Source of the DNA: an uncultured Gemmatimonadota bacterium
GTDB lineage: Bacteria > Gemmatimonadota > Gemmatimonadetes > Gemmatimonadales > Gemmatimonadaceae
Length of the DNA stretch: 6,849 nt
NCBI GenBank assembly: GCA_946887155.1
Contig: CAMPKM010000159.1
Span: forward strand, 1-6,849
Direction: 5' to 3'
Shown: in pieces, positions 1 to 6,074 of the stretch
How positions within the stretch are numbered: the first letter of the stretch is position 1
Layout of the letters: each line of letters begins with the position of its first letter
Made by a program: the position numbers and the translations under genes
The notes under the pieces: generated by a model
Told to the model about the DNA's origin: nothing
Seen by the model: only the letters and a program-made list of their open reading frames with translations
Database searches by the model: none

Positions 1-2835
1 TCGGAGGTTGGACTGGTTGCTCCGGCATCATCGGTCGACAGCGACGCGACGATCGATCCCCATCACGCCGGGAACCCCGCATGGCAGGCGATCGCCCGGC
101 GCGTGGAGATCGAGAAGTCCCTGCGCTCGACGATCTCGGAACTACGGACACGAGAGGAATCGTTGCGCGCGAGTGAAGCGCAGCTCCGGCTCGTCACTGA
201 CGCCCTGCCCGTGCTGGTGTCGTTCGTCGACACCGAACAGCGCTACCGCTTCGTCAGCGCCGCCTATGAACGATGGTTCGGGCACCCCTGTGAGGAGCTG
301 GTCGGCAGGCAACTGATCGACGTCATCGGTCCTGCCGCCTACGCGGCCATCGAGCCGCACGTCCTGAGTGCGCTGTCCGGGACATCTGTCTCGTTCGAGT
401 CTGAACTGCCGTATCGCGACGGTGGCAGCCGGTTCGTCGACGCGACGTACATCCCGAAGAAATCGGCGCACGGGAACGTGACCGGGTTCGTGGCGTTCGT
501 GGCCGATGCGACGGAGCGCCGCGCCCTCGAGCGCTTGCGCGCGGCGGAAGCCGACCGCGCCGACCGGCTGCTGCGTGTCACGGCCGGCATCGCCGATGCG
601 GTTTCCGAAGCGGACGTACACGTGGCGCTCGTCGATCGCGTTGCCGAAGCAATCGGGGCGTCGAGCACGGGCCTGTGGCTCGTGGACGACGCCGCCGGAA
701 CGGTGACGTTGGCGCGGTCCTTCGGCTACTCGGCGGTGGCGAACAGGGAGTTATCGAGCGTACCCCTCGACGCCACTCCGGGCTTTCCAGCGCTGGATTG
801 CATCCGGGAGAACGCCGCAATCTGGATCGATTCGAAGGCGGAATTGCTCAGCGCCTATCCGCACCTGAACTCGCTCGTCACGCCGGACCGTCGCTACAAG
901 ATCGCGTGCCTTCCCCTGACCGCCCAGGGGAGGGTTCTGGGATCGCTCGGACTGACGATCGAATCGGAGGGCAGCCTGACGAGTGAGGAGCGCGGCTTCC
1001 TCATGCTGATCGCGCGGTATGCAACACAGGCGCTCGAGCGACTCCGTCTGTTTGACGCCGAGCGCCGGAGTCGCTCGGTGGCTGACGCCGCGGCGAACCG
1101 CATGCGGATCATGAGCCGGCTCTCGCGCGCGTTCGTGGAAACCGACCTCGCGTTGTCGGTGCGAATCCGCGCCGTAACGAACGAACTGTCTCGAACGCTC
1201 GGTGGTTGCGTCACCGTCTCACTGCTCGAACTCGACGGCAAACTGCATTTCGCGGCCGTGCATCATCCCAACGAGGAGGCCAACCGGACACTGGAGGAAC
1301 TGGCGGCGTCGACGCCGGTGGCCATGGGCGAAGGCTTCATCGGCACCATCGCGTCTACGGGACGGAGCGTGCACCTGTCGCGCCAGGACCCGGAAGAAAT
1401 TGCAGCGAGGGTACCGCGGGCGTATCAGGATTTCTTCCGACGTTACCCCGCGTATGCATTGATTGGAGCGCCACTGGAAGTGCAGGGCCGCGTCATCGGC
1501 ACGGTGACCGCGATACGGGTCGCTCCCGATGAGACGTACGAAGCTGAAGACCTCGCGCTCCTCGAGGAACTGGCCGATCGTGCGGCGGTCGCTATCGAGA
1601 ACAGCCGATTGTTCGAGGAAACGGTCGCGGCGCGCGCTCGCGCCGACCTGCTCTATGCTTTCGCGCACGCTGTCAGCACCGCCGGTCGGATCGAAGAGGT
1701 TCACGAAGCGGCGCTCAAGGCGATCGAAACGGCGCTGGGAACCTCACGACTGGCCATCCTGACGTCCGACGACCACGGGCGTCCGCGTTTTCGCGCCTGG
1801 CGAGCGCTGTCGGACGCGTATCGGCAGGCGATGGACGGCCACTCACCGTGGTCGCGCGATGCCACCTCGTTCGCGCCTGTTCTGGTGGAAGACGTGCACA
1901 GCGACCCGGCGATGGCGCCATTCCGGGCCGTGTTCGCGCAGGAAGGGATTGGTGCCCTCGGTTTCTTCCCGCTCGTTTCGTTCGGAAAACTGCTCGGCAC
2001 GTTCATGGTGTACTTCGGAGAACCGCGTCGCTTCCAGGCGCATGAAGTGGAAGTCGCGACGTCGATCGCGAATCACCTCGCTTCCGTGATAACGCGGTTC
2101 GGGGTGATGTCGCGCCTGGAGGATACCCTCAAGGCGAACGAGGTGTTTGCCGGGGTGCTGGCGCACGATCTCCGGAACCCGTTGAGCGCCATCATGAATT
2201 CGGCCCAGGCGCTCCTGATGCACAAGGAAGGGTTGCCGACCGCGGGCAGCGATTCGTTCGAGCGCAAGCCGTTAGGCAGGATCGTCAGGAGTGGGCAGCG
2301 GATGACGGTCATGATCGACCAGCTCCTCGATTTCACTCGCGCGCGATCCGGGGGCGGGATCCGGATCACCCCTCACCCGGCGAGCCTCGCCGAACTCTGC
2401 GAGCAGGCGGTGGCCGAGCTGGAACTGGCTCATCCGGACTGGACAATAGAGTGTGAGGTGAAGGGCAATGCGAGCGGTGTGTGGGATGGTGCGCGGTTGC
2501 TCCAGGTGATCTCCAACATCGTTGGCAACGCGGGGGAGCATGGCACCACGGGCCGGATCGTGGTAAGCGTCGACGGCACCGATTCCGACCGCGTCCGTCT
2601 CGAGGTCCGCAACGAGGGCGCAATGCCCGAGTCGATCCGCAGGAATGCGTTCGAGCCATTTCTCGGCTCCAGCCGCGTCGATCACGCAACGGCGCGCGGG
2701 CTGGGGCTCGGGCTCTTCATCGTTCGAGAGATCGTGCGAGCCCACGACGGCGAGGTAAAGATTGAGTCCGCCGGGACGGATACCACCGTCGTCATCCAGC
2801 TCCCCCGGAAAACGGGGTCAGACCCCAATTTGTAA
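1..2835 (+). CDS. Multi-sensor histidine kinase (PAS-GAF-GAF-GAF-HisKA-HATPase), 5' partial
   Basis: Sensor histidine kinase: it should autophosphorylate a His and pass the phosphate to a response regulator not seen here. The frame is open to base 1 with no ATG, GTG or TTG before GTG 103, which lacks a ribosome binding site, so the gene probably begins outside the window. Numbered from GTG 103 (910 codons): a coiled linker at 1-28, PAS about 25-140, three GAF domains about 150-315, 340-505 and 515-665, and HisKA with the H-box LAHDLRNPLSAI (phospho-acceptor His688). The HATPase has the N-box around Asn809, a G1 box VRNEG with Asn837 where Asp is usual, the F-box AFEPF (849-853) and the G2 box GLGLGLFIV (866-874). 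No membrane segment is visible, so cytoplasmic sensing is inferred; the ligand is unknown. The HATPase fold should end near VVIQLPRK, and the last six residues (GSDPNL) come from a palindrome at the 3' end. Confidence 0.93.
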   Translation, partial: SEVGLVAPASSVDSDATIDPHHAGNPAWQAIARRVEIEKSLRSTISELRTREESLRASEAQLRLVTDALPVLVSFVDTEQRYRFVSAAYERWFGHPCEELVGRQLIDVIGPAAYAAIEPHVLSALSGTSVSFESELPYRDGGSRFVDATYIPKKSAHGNVTGFVAFVADATERRALERLRAAEADRADRLLRVTAGIADAVSEADVHVALVDRVAEAIGASSTGLWLVDDAAGTVTLARSFGYSAVANRELSSVPLDATPGFPALDCIRENAAIWIDSKAELLSAYPHLNSLVTPDRRYKIACLPLTAQGRVLGSLGLTIESEGSLTSEERGFLMLIARYATQALERLRLFDAERRSRSVADAAANRMRIMSRLSRAFVETDLALSVRIRAVTNELSRTLGGCVTVSLLELDGKLHFAAVHHPNEEANRTLEELAASTPVAMGEGFIGTIASTGRSVHLSRQDPEEIAARVPRAYQDFFRRYPAYALIGAPLEVQGRVIGTVTAIRVAPDETYEAEDLALLEELADRAAVAIENSRLFEETVAARARADLLYAFAHAVSTAGRIEEVHEAALKAIETALGTSRLAILTSDDHGRPRFRAWRALSDAYRQAMDGHSPWSRDATSFAPVLVEDVHSDPAMAPFRAVFAQEGIGALGFFPLVSFGKLLGTFMVYFGEPRRFQAHEVEVATSIANHLASVITRFGVMSRLEDTLKANEVFAGVLAHDLRNPLSAIMNSAQALLMHKEGLPTAGSDSFERKPLGRIVRSGQRMTVMIDQLLDFTRARSGGGIRITPHPASLAELCEQAVAELELAHPDWTIECEVKGNASGVWDGARLLQVISNIVGNAGEHGTTGRIVVSVDGTDSDRVRLEVRNEGAMPESIRRNAFEPFLGSSRVDHATARGLGLGLFIVREIVRAHDGEVKIESAGTDTTVVIQLPRKTGSDPNL
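2270..2277 (+). repeat. CGTTAGGC octamer, copy 1
   Basis: This copy lies in the histidine kinase HisKA region. It is read as ccg-tta-ggc (Pro-Leu-Gly), so it uses the Leu codon TTA, which is very rare in these genes. See the finding on this motif. Confidence 0.5.
2814..2826. repeat. REP-like palindrome GGGGTC-A-GACCCC
   Basis: This is a perfect 6-bp inverted repeat around a single A, lying across the last codons of the histidine kinase and followed by AATTTGTAA, which supplies the stop. An upstream CCCCG (2803-2807) can also pair with CGGGG (2813-2817) across GAAAA, so the same G-run has two competing partners. From memory, GGGGTCAGACCCC/GGGGTCTGACCCC palindromes are scattered between and at the ends of genes in many GC-rich bacteria and resemble REP-type elements. 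That assignment is inferred, and no other copy is present in this window. As RNA it could form GGGG-TCAGA-CCCC followed by AATTT, a weak terminator at best. Confidence 0.5.
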
Positions 2836-2852
2836 GCCGGTGTATCACCGGC
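2836..2852 (+). promoter_or_regulatory. Hairpin directly before the ATG at 2853
   Basis: GCCGGTG-TAT-CACCGGC is a perfect 7-bp stem with a 3-nt loop. It starts right after the histidine kinase TAA and ends at the base before the next ATG. It fills the place where a Shine-Dalgarno sequence would lie, and none is seen. It could hold down initiation on the downstream gene, couple it to translation of the kinase, or be the second half of a mobile palindromic element together with 2814-2826. No T-run follows, so it is unlikely to be an intrinsic terminator. The structure is seen; the role is inferred. Confidence 0.45.
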
Positions 2853-3311
2853 ATGGCCACCGCCTCTTCGAAATACGAGGAGTTCCTCGACGCCGTCGCG
2901 GACGACGTTTCGCCGGCGCTCGAGTCGGTCGATTTTGCGGCGCTCGTCGATGCGCTCGTTACCTGGTCAGAGAAGCAGAAACCAGCCCTCGAGCTGCGCC
3001 ATAACGAGTCACGCACGACGATTTCGTATGCCATACCCGACAACGACGTCGTGGTGTGGCGCGTCGCGCCTCGCCAGAAGGACGGCGCCAAGGTCGAGGT
3101 GCTCCCGCGTGATTCGGCGCTCCTTCCCGCGAAGGCACGTCAGGCAACGGAGAAGGTATTGGAAGCGCTCAGTCCGGGACTCGACCTTCAGGCAGACCGG
3201 CGCCTCATGATTCCGCTGCACAACCTCGCCGACGCGGCGTCGATGAAGCGGTTTCTGTCACTGCTCGACATCACCCTGAAGGCCGCCCGGCGTTTCCGCC
3301 GCGACTCCTGA
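2853..3311 (+). CDS. Hypothetical protein, 152 aa
   Basis: I do not recognise the family. ATG 2853 is the first start codon after the in-frame TGA at 2763, which fixes the start even though no ribosome binding site is present and a hairpin abuts it. The product looks soluble and compact: acidic helices (about 5-45), a strand-rich centre (about 54-86) with the pattern ISYAIPDNDVVVWRV, a helix (about 90-107), then a short hydrophobic strand LMIPLHNL and an amphipathic helix (about 127-146) ending in a basic tail (KAARRFRRDS). There is no signal peptide, membrane segment or Cys/His metal motif. It begins 17 nt after the histidine kinase stop and could be co-transcribed with it, but nothing links their functions. 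Codon use resembles the neighbours, which supports a real gene. Confidence 0.75.
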   Translation: MATASSKYEEFLDAVADDVSPALESVDFAALVDALVTWSEKQKPALELRHNESRTTISYAIPDNDVVVWRVAPRQKDGAKVEVLPRDSALLPAKARQATEKVLEALSPGLDLQADRRLMIPLHNLADAASMKRFLSLLDITLKAARRFRRDS

Positions 3312-3376
3312 CTCGGAACCGATCCTGGCCGCTCTGGTCGGTGGACACGGTGTCGAGCCGATGACAAACTTGGTTT

Positions 3377-4090
3377 ATGCCCGAACGTGGAATACCTGCG
3401 GACCCGGTGCGTGTCGAGAAAAACGTCTCCCGCCCACTGACGTTCTGGGAACGGCTGAAGCCACGCATCGAGGACGTTAGGCGTTCCTGGAACGCGCGCA
3501 GCCGTCCGACACGCGAGGAAAATCTCGGGCAACTCCGGGAACGCGGCGAGTCCGTCGACTCGATCGTTTTCCGTGACGCCACGGCAGACGACATCCCCGC
3601 GCTGGCCGAATTGCACGTCACGACCTGGAACGCGACCTACAACACGTCGCGCGGCCCGACGATCGCGACCCGCACCTGGCAGTGGAACCAGGTCTTCGCG
3701 AAGGAAGATCGGCGCGATTTCGTGCTGGTACTCGAGGACCGGAACGGCCGGCTGATCGGCTTCACCTGGGGCAAGCCCGAAGAGGGGGAATTCGAGGGCC
3801 AGTTGAGCAAGATCTACCTGCGATGGGAGTATCATGGGCTCGGGCTCGGCCGGAAGATGATGGCCGAAACCGCCCGGCGATTCCTGGCGCGGGACATCCA
3901 CTCGTTCATCCTCTTCGCCGAGCTCAGTAACCCGACGTTAGGCTTCTACGATCGCATGGGTGGTGAGCGGCTGCGGGACGAACGTGGTCAATTCGGCGGG
4001 GCGTACGGGTGGCGCGATGTCCGCTCGTTGATTTCTCCGCTCGAACGTACAGCAGCCGGAGATGTCAGAGCTGGCGAATCCCAGCTCTGA
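3377..4090 (+). CDS. GNAT-family N-acetyltransferase
   Basis: Likely transfers an acetyl group from acetyl-CoA to an amine; the substrate cannot be told. The GNAT fold covers about residues 62-221 of 237. It starts with IVFRDATADDIPALAELHV, typical of the first strand and helix. Motif A is LSKIYLRWEYHGLGLGRKMM (143-162), with the acetyl-CoA pyrophosphate loop HGLGLG (153-158) and His where Gln/Arg is usual. The motif-B-like segment is NPTLGFYDRMGGE (185-197). A charged 60-residue N-terminal extension with helix-like stretches (LTFWERLKPRIEDVRRSW) precedes the fold and is longer than in simple GNATs. ATG 3377 is the first start after an in-frame TGA at 3362, with no clear ribosome binding site, so a later start such as GTG 3407 is possible. 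The last nine residues and the stop are encoded by a perfect hairpin. The gene is 65 nt downstream of the hypothetical gene and convergent with the lipoprotein gene. Confidence 0.85.
   Translation: MPERGIPADPVRVEKNVSRPLTFWERLKPRIEDVRRSWNARSRPTREENLGQLRERGESVDSIVFRDATADDIPALAELHVTTWNATYNTSRGPTIATRTWQWNQVFAKEDRRDFVLVLEDRNGRLIGFTWGKPEEGEFEGQLSKIYLRWEYHGLGLGRKMMAETARRFLARDIHSFILFAELSNPTLGFYDRMGGERLRDERGQFGGAYGWRDVRSLISPLERTAAGDVRAGESQL
3475..3482 (+). repeat. CGTTAGGC octamer, copy 2
   Basis: This copy lies in the N-terminal extension of the GNAT gene. It is read as gac-gtt-agg-cgt (Asp-Val-Arg-Arg), a different frame from the other three copies, and uses the uncommon Arg codon AGG. Confidence 0.5.
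3936..3943 (+). repeat. CGTTAGGC octamer, copy 3
   Basis: This copy lies in the motif-B part of the GNAT gene. It is read as acg-tta-ggc (Thr-Leu-Gly), again using the Leu codon TTA. Confidence 0.5.
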
Positions 4091-4094
4091 CATC
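4061..4094. terminator. Perfect 14-bp hairpin between convergent genes
   Basis: GATGTCAGAGCTGG, loop CGAATC, CCAGCTCTGACATC: every one of the 14 pairs matches. The right arm contains the TGA of the acetyltransferase, and the lipoprotein gene on the other strand stops 9 nt beyond it. The position and symmetry suggest a bidirectional terminator or mRNA 3'-end stabiliser serving both genes. No U-tract follows on either strand, so it is not a classical intrinsic terminator. Confidence 0.7.
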
Positions 4095-4102
4095 CCACGC
4101 TT

Positions 4103-5302
4103 TCAGTTCTGGCGCGGGACGAAAGGTTCGTGTCCTTTCACGTCATTCTGAAGCGCGAACGCGGCTACCTGCCGACCCAGTTCGATCCCCGCATCGCCAT
4201 CAAAGCGGTAGTGGATGCCGCCCTGTACCCGCGACAACGCGGCCTCTTCGGCGAGCGCATCGAGCCGCGCCTTTTCCGCGGGGAATTCCGCGCCGAGGAT
4301 CACCGCCATACCGGCCGAAATCGCGGCGTGGTTCGATGGATACGATGGGAAGTTCGGGTTGGGGAAGGACGGGACGATCCCCGCATCCGCCATCGTCGGG
4401 CGCAGCAGCCAGTAGAAGTACTTCGCCTCGTGCGCGGCCACGATCGCATCGAATGACACCATGTTCATGAGTGCGAGCAGGTGCGCCGTGGCGCGTTCGG
4501 TGAGGTGATATTTCACCGCCAGCGTCGTCGCTTCCTGGTTCCAGTAACCCGCGGGCGTGTGCGTCCCCCCCGGCAGGTTCCAGGCCTTGGCATTCGCGTC
4601 CTGCTCGTCCGTGCGCGTGTCCGCGATCTGCCGCACCTCGTTCAAGTCCGCGAGAAACGCCGGTGAGTTGAAGGCGGGATGCGGTTGCGGACGAAACTGG
4701 TTCGAGCTGCTGAGGAAGTACGTCTTCGCGAGACTGAAACCGGCGCCAGCCGGCGGCGTCGCGCTAAACCAGTATCCGGGCCCTGTCGGCACAGTAACCG
4801 AAACGGGATCGAAGAAGCGATCCGTCATCGCCCGCGCAACGACATCGGCCGCAACAGAACGCCCGATTGCTTCTCCGCTTTCCGCATCGCGGTGTTTCTC
4901 ACCAGGCCAGCCCGGCAGTCCCAGGTAGTCGTCGAGCTGTTGTTCGAGGTTTTGAGCCTGGGCGGGAAACAGATACTGAAGGGCCACGACCGAGGCGCCG
5001 GCGATGGCTGCGTGGACCGACGGATGATTCGCTCCCGCTTTTCCATTCTCGGCGGCGATGGCCGCGTTGTACTGGGCGAGGGCGACGATCGAGTATCCGC
5101 GAATGGCCTGGAACGCATTGAACGTGTTGGATGCGACGAGTTGGCGAGCCGCGTCGGTCCAGTAGACAACGGCGTTGCTTTCCCACTGCTTCACGGCACC
5201 GGCCTGCGACGCTTCCAGCGTCAGTCGGGGATTGGTGACGGAGTCGTCGGCGCACGCCGAAAGAAGCAAGGCAGCCGAGAGTGACATGATCACGCGTAAC
5301 AT
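4103..5302 (-). CDS. Vanadium-dependent haloperoxidase / PAP2-type phosphatase lipoprotein
   Basis: The 399-aa exported protein belongs to the PAP2/vanadium haloperoxidase superfamily, whose members bind vanadate to oxidise halides or hydrolyse phosphate esters. The start is ATG 5302, backed by GGAGG four bases upstream and by a lipoprotein signal peptide (MLRVIMSLSAALLLSAC) with lipobox LSAC and lipidated Cys17. Ala at +2 favours the outer membrane. The three superfamily motifs are present: K-x6-RP as KYFYWLLRP (Lys294, Arg301), PS-x-H as YPSNHAAIS (Ser323, His325), and SR-x5-H-x3-D as SRVQGGIHYRFD (Arg358, His364, Asp368). The Lys-Arg (7) and Arg-His (6) spacings match fungal vanadium chloroperoxidase as I recall it. 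Asn324 stands where Gly is usual. All anion-binding residues are kept, so it should be active; haloperoxidase versus phosphatase cannot be settled from sequence. It is divergent from the ECF sigma gene and convergent with the GNAT gene. Confidence 0.92.
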   Translation of the reverse strand: MLRVIMSLSAALLLSACADDSVTNPRLTLEASQAGAVKQWESNAVVYWTDAARQLVASNTFNAFQAIRGYSIVALAQYNAAIAAENGKAGANHPSVHAAIAGASVVALQYLFPAQAQNLEQQLDDYLGLPGWPGEKHRDAESGEAIGRSVAADVVARAMTDRFFDPVSVTVPTGPGYWFSATPPAGAGFSLAKTYFLSSSNQFRPQPHPAFNSPAFLADLNEVRQIADTRTDEQDANAKAWNLPGGTHTPAGYWNQEATTLAVKYHLTERATAHLLALMNMVSFDAIVAAHEAKYFYWLLRPTMADAGIVPSFPNPNFPSYPSNHAAISAGMAVILGAEFPAEKARLDALAEEAALSRVQGGIHYRFDGDAGIELGRQVAAFALQNDVKGHEPFVPRQN

Positions 5303-5468
5303 GGTACCTCCATTCAGGTGATGAGCTTGAGCGACCGCTAACTCCAGTTGGGTCCTCACACCTGCCCACGCAGAAAGGCGCGTAAACCCGTCATTGCCGC
5401 GTAAGTGCCGGTTGCCAGCGAGGTTGCGCCACTCCATGTTTTGCCGGACGCCTCTCTGTGACTGACCC
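5303..5468. promoter_or_regulatory. Divergent intergenic region (lipoprotein / ECF sigma)
   Basis: This 166-bp spacer separates the starts of two divergent genes, so at least one promoter per strand is expected. I see no convincing -35/-10 pair and no GGAAC-type ECF promoter on either strand. It holds the lipoprotein ribosome binding site and two copies of CGCGTAA (5379-5385, 5398-5404) spaced 19 bp apart, with a third at 5293-5299 at the start of the lipoprotein gene. These might be operator half-sites, but that is weakly supported. Confidence 0.4.
5307..5311 (-). promoter_or_regulatory. Shine-Dalgarno site GGAGG of the lipoprotein gene
   Basis: On the minus strand GGAGG is followed by TACC and then ATG (5302). 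It decides the start codon against a longer in-frame reading that begins at 5497. It is the clearest ribosome binding site at any start in this window. Confidence 0.85.
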
Positions 5469-6074
5469 GTGTCTCCTGAGCCTCCGGATCGCGCCACCAG
5501 GCCCGTCGTCTCGGCGGCGGAAAGTGGTCAAAGCAGGAACACCGGCTCGGTCGACGTAGCGTTCGGACGCGTGTACGCCTCCCTCAAGGGTCTCGCGCAC
5601 CAGGTGCGCGGCGGCCGCGCCGGCGAAACGCTCAACACCACCGCACTGGTCCACGAGGCATTCGTGAAGCTCTCCGCGTCGGCCGGCGCCACCTGGAAGG
5701 ATGAAGCGCACTTCTTTGCTCTCGCCGCGCGAGCGATGCGGCAGATCGTGCTCGATGCCGCGCGCCGCGACGTCGCAGCCAAGCGCGGCGGCGATTCTCC
5801 CATGATGTCGTACGATGACGCCCAGCACGCGGCGCCGATCCGGTCCGATGAGCTCCTGGCCCTCGACGCGGCGCTGGAGCGCCTGACGTCAGTCGATCCG
5901 CGCCGGGCGCAGGTCGTCGAGCACCGCATGTTCGCCGGTCTCTCGACGGAAGAGACGGCCCGGCTCCTGAATGTCTCCCCGACGACGGTGGAGCGTGACT
6001 GGCGGGCGGCCCGCGCCTGGCTCGCCATCGAGATTGACCGCGCCGGAAGAGACGTGAATCCAGCGCACGGATGA
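5469..6074 (+). CDS. ECF-family RNA polymerase sigma factor
   Basis: The 201-aa alternative sigma factor should direct RNA polymerase to a specific promoter set. Region 2 spans about residues 29-100, with TTALVHEAFVKL (57-68) and HFFALAARAMRQIVLDAARR (81-100), the hallmark style of the Sigma70_ECF group (PF07638/TIGR02999) common in Gemmatimonadota, Planctomycetota and Acidobacteriota. Region 4 has the helix-turn-helix GLSTEETARLLNVSPTTVER (157-176), which reads the -35 element. GTG 5469 is the first start after an in-frame TGA at 5463; there is no visible ribosome binding site, and the next in-frame GTG (5571) would cut into region 2. No anti-sigma factor with a zinc motif follows. Instead the stop overlaps the ATG of a Ser/Thr kinase, an arrangement known for kinase-linked ECF groups, so control by phosphorylation is the likely mode. 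The target promoters are unknown. Confidence 0.92.
   Translation: MSPEPPDRATRPVVSAAESGQSRNTGSVDVAFGRVYASLKGLAHQVRGGRAGETLNTTALVHEAFVKLSASAGATWKDEAHFFALAARAMRQIVLDAARRDVAAKRGGDSPMMSYDDAQHAAPIRSDELLALDAALERLTSVDPRRAQVVEHRMFAGLSTEETARLLNVSPTTVERDWRAARAWLAIEIDRAGRDVNPAHG

Noticed and set aside
103..105. GTG 103 as the true start of the histidine kinase
   Set aside because: The frame is open to base 1, the region before it reads as plausible linker, and there is no ribosome binding site. A start outside the window is more likely, though 103 cannot be excluded.
2814..2852. Intrinsic terminator after the histidine kinase
   Set aside because: Neither hairpin is followed by a real U-tract, and the next gene starts immediately, so termination here is not supported.
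3312..3376. Possible promoter or terminator before the acetyltransferase
   Set aside because: Only a 5-bp inverted repeat (GACAC-G-GTGTC) is present, with no T-run and no convincing -35/-10 pair.
3188..3901. A 237-codon minus-strand reading frame opposite the acetyltransferase
   Set aside because: It is the antisense shadow of the GNAT and upstream genes in GC-rich DNA, with a Pro/Arg-rich low-information product and no motifs.
4679..5284. A 201-codon plus-strand reading frame inside the lipoprotein gene
   Set aside because: It lies antisense to a gene with all catalytic motifs, and its product is Arg/Gly-rich without recognisable domains.
5303..5497. An N-terminal extension of the lipoprotein reading frame up to an ATG at 5497 (464 codons in all)
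   Set aside because: The extra 65 residues are non-conserved in style, would bury the signal peptide internally, and overlap the sigma gene start. GGAGG plus the lipobox fix the start at 5302.
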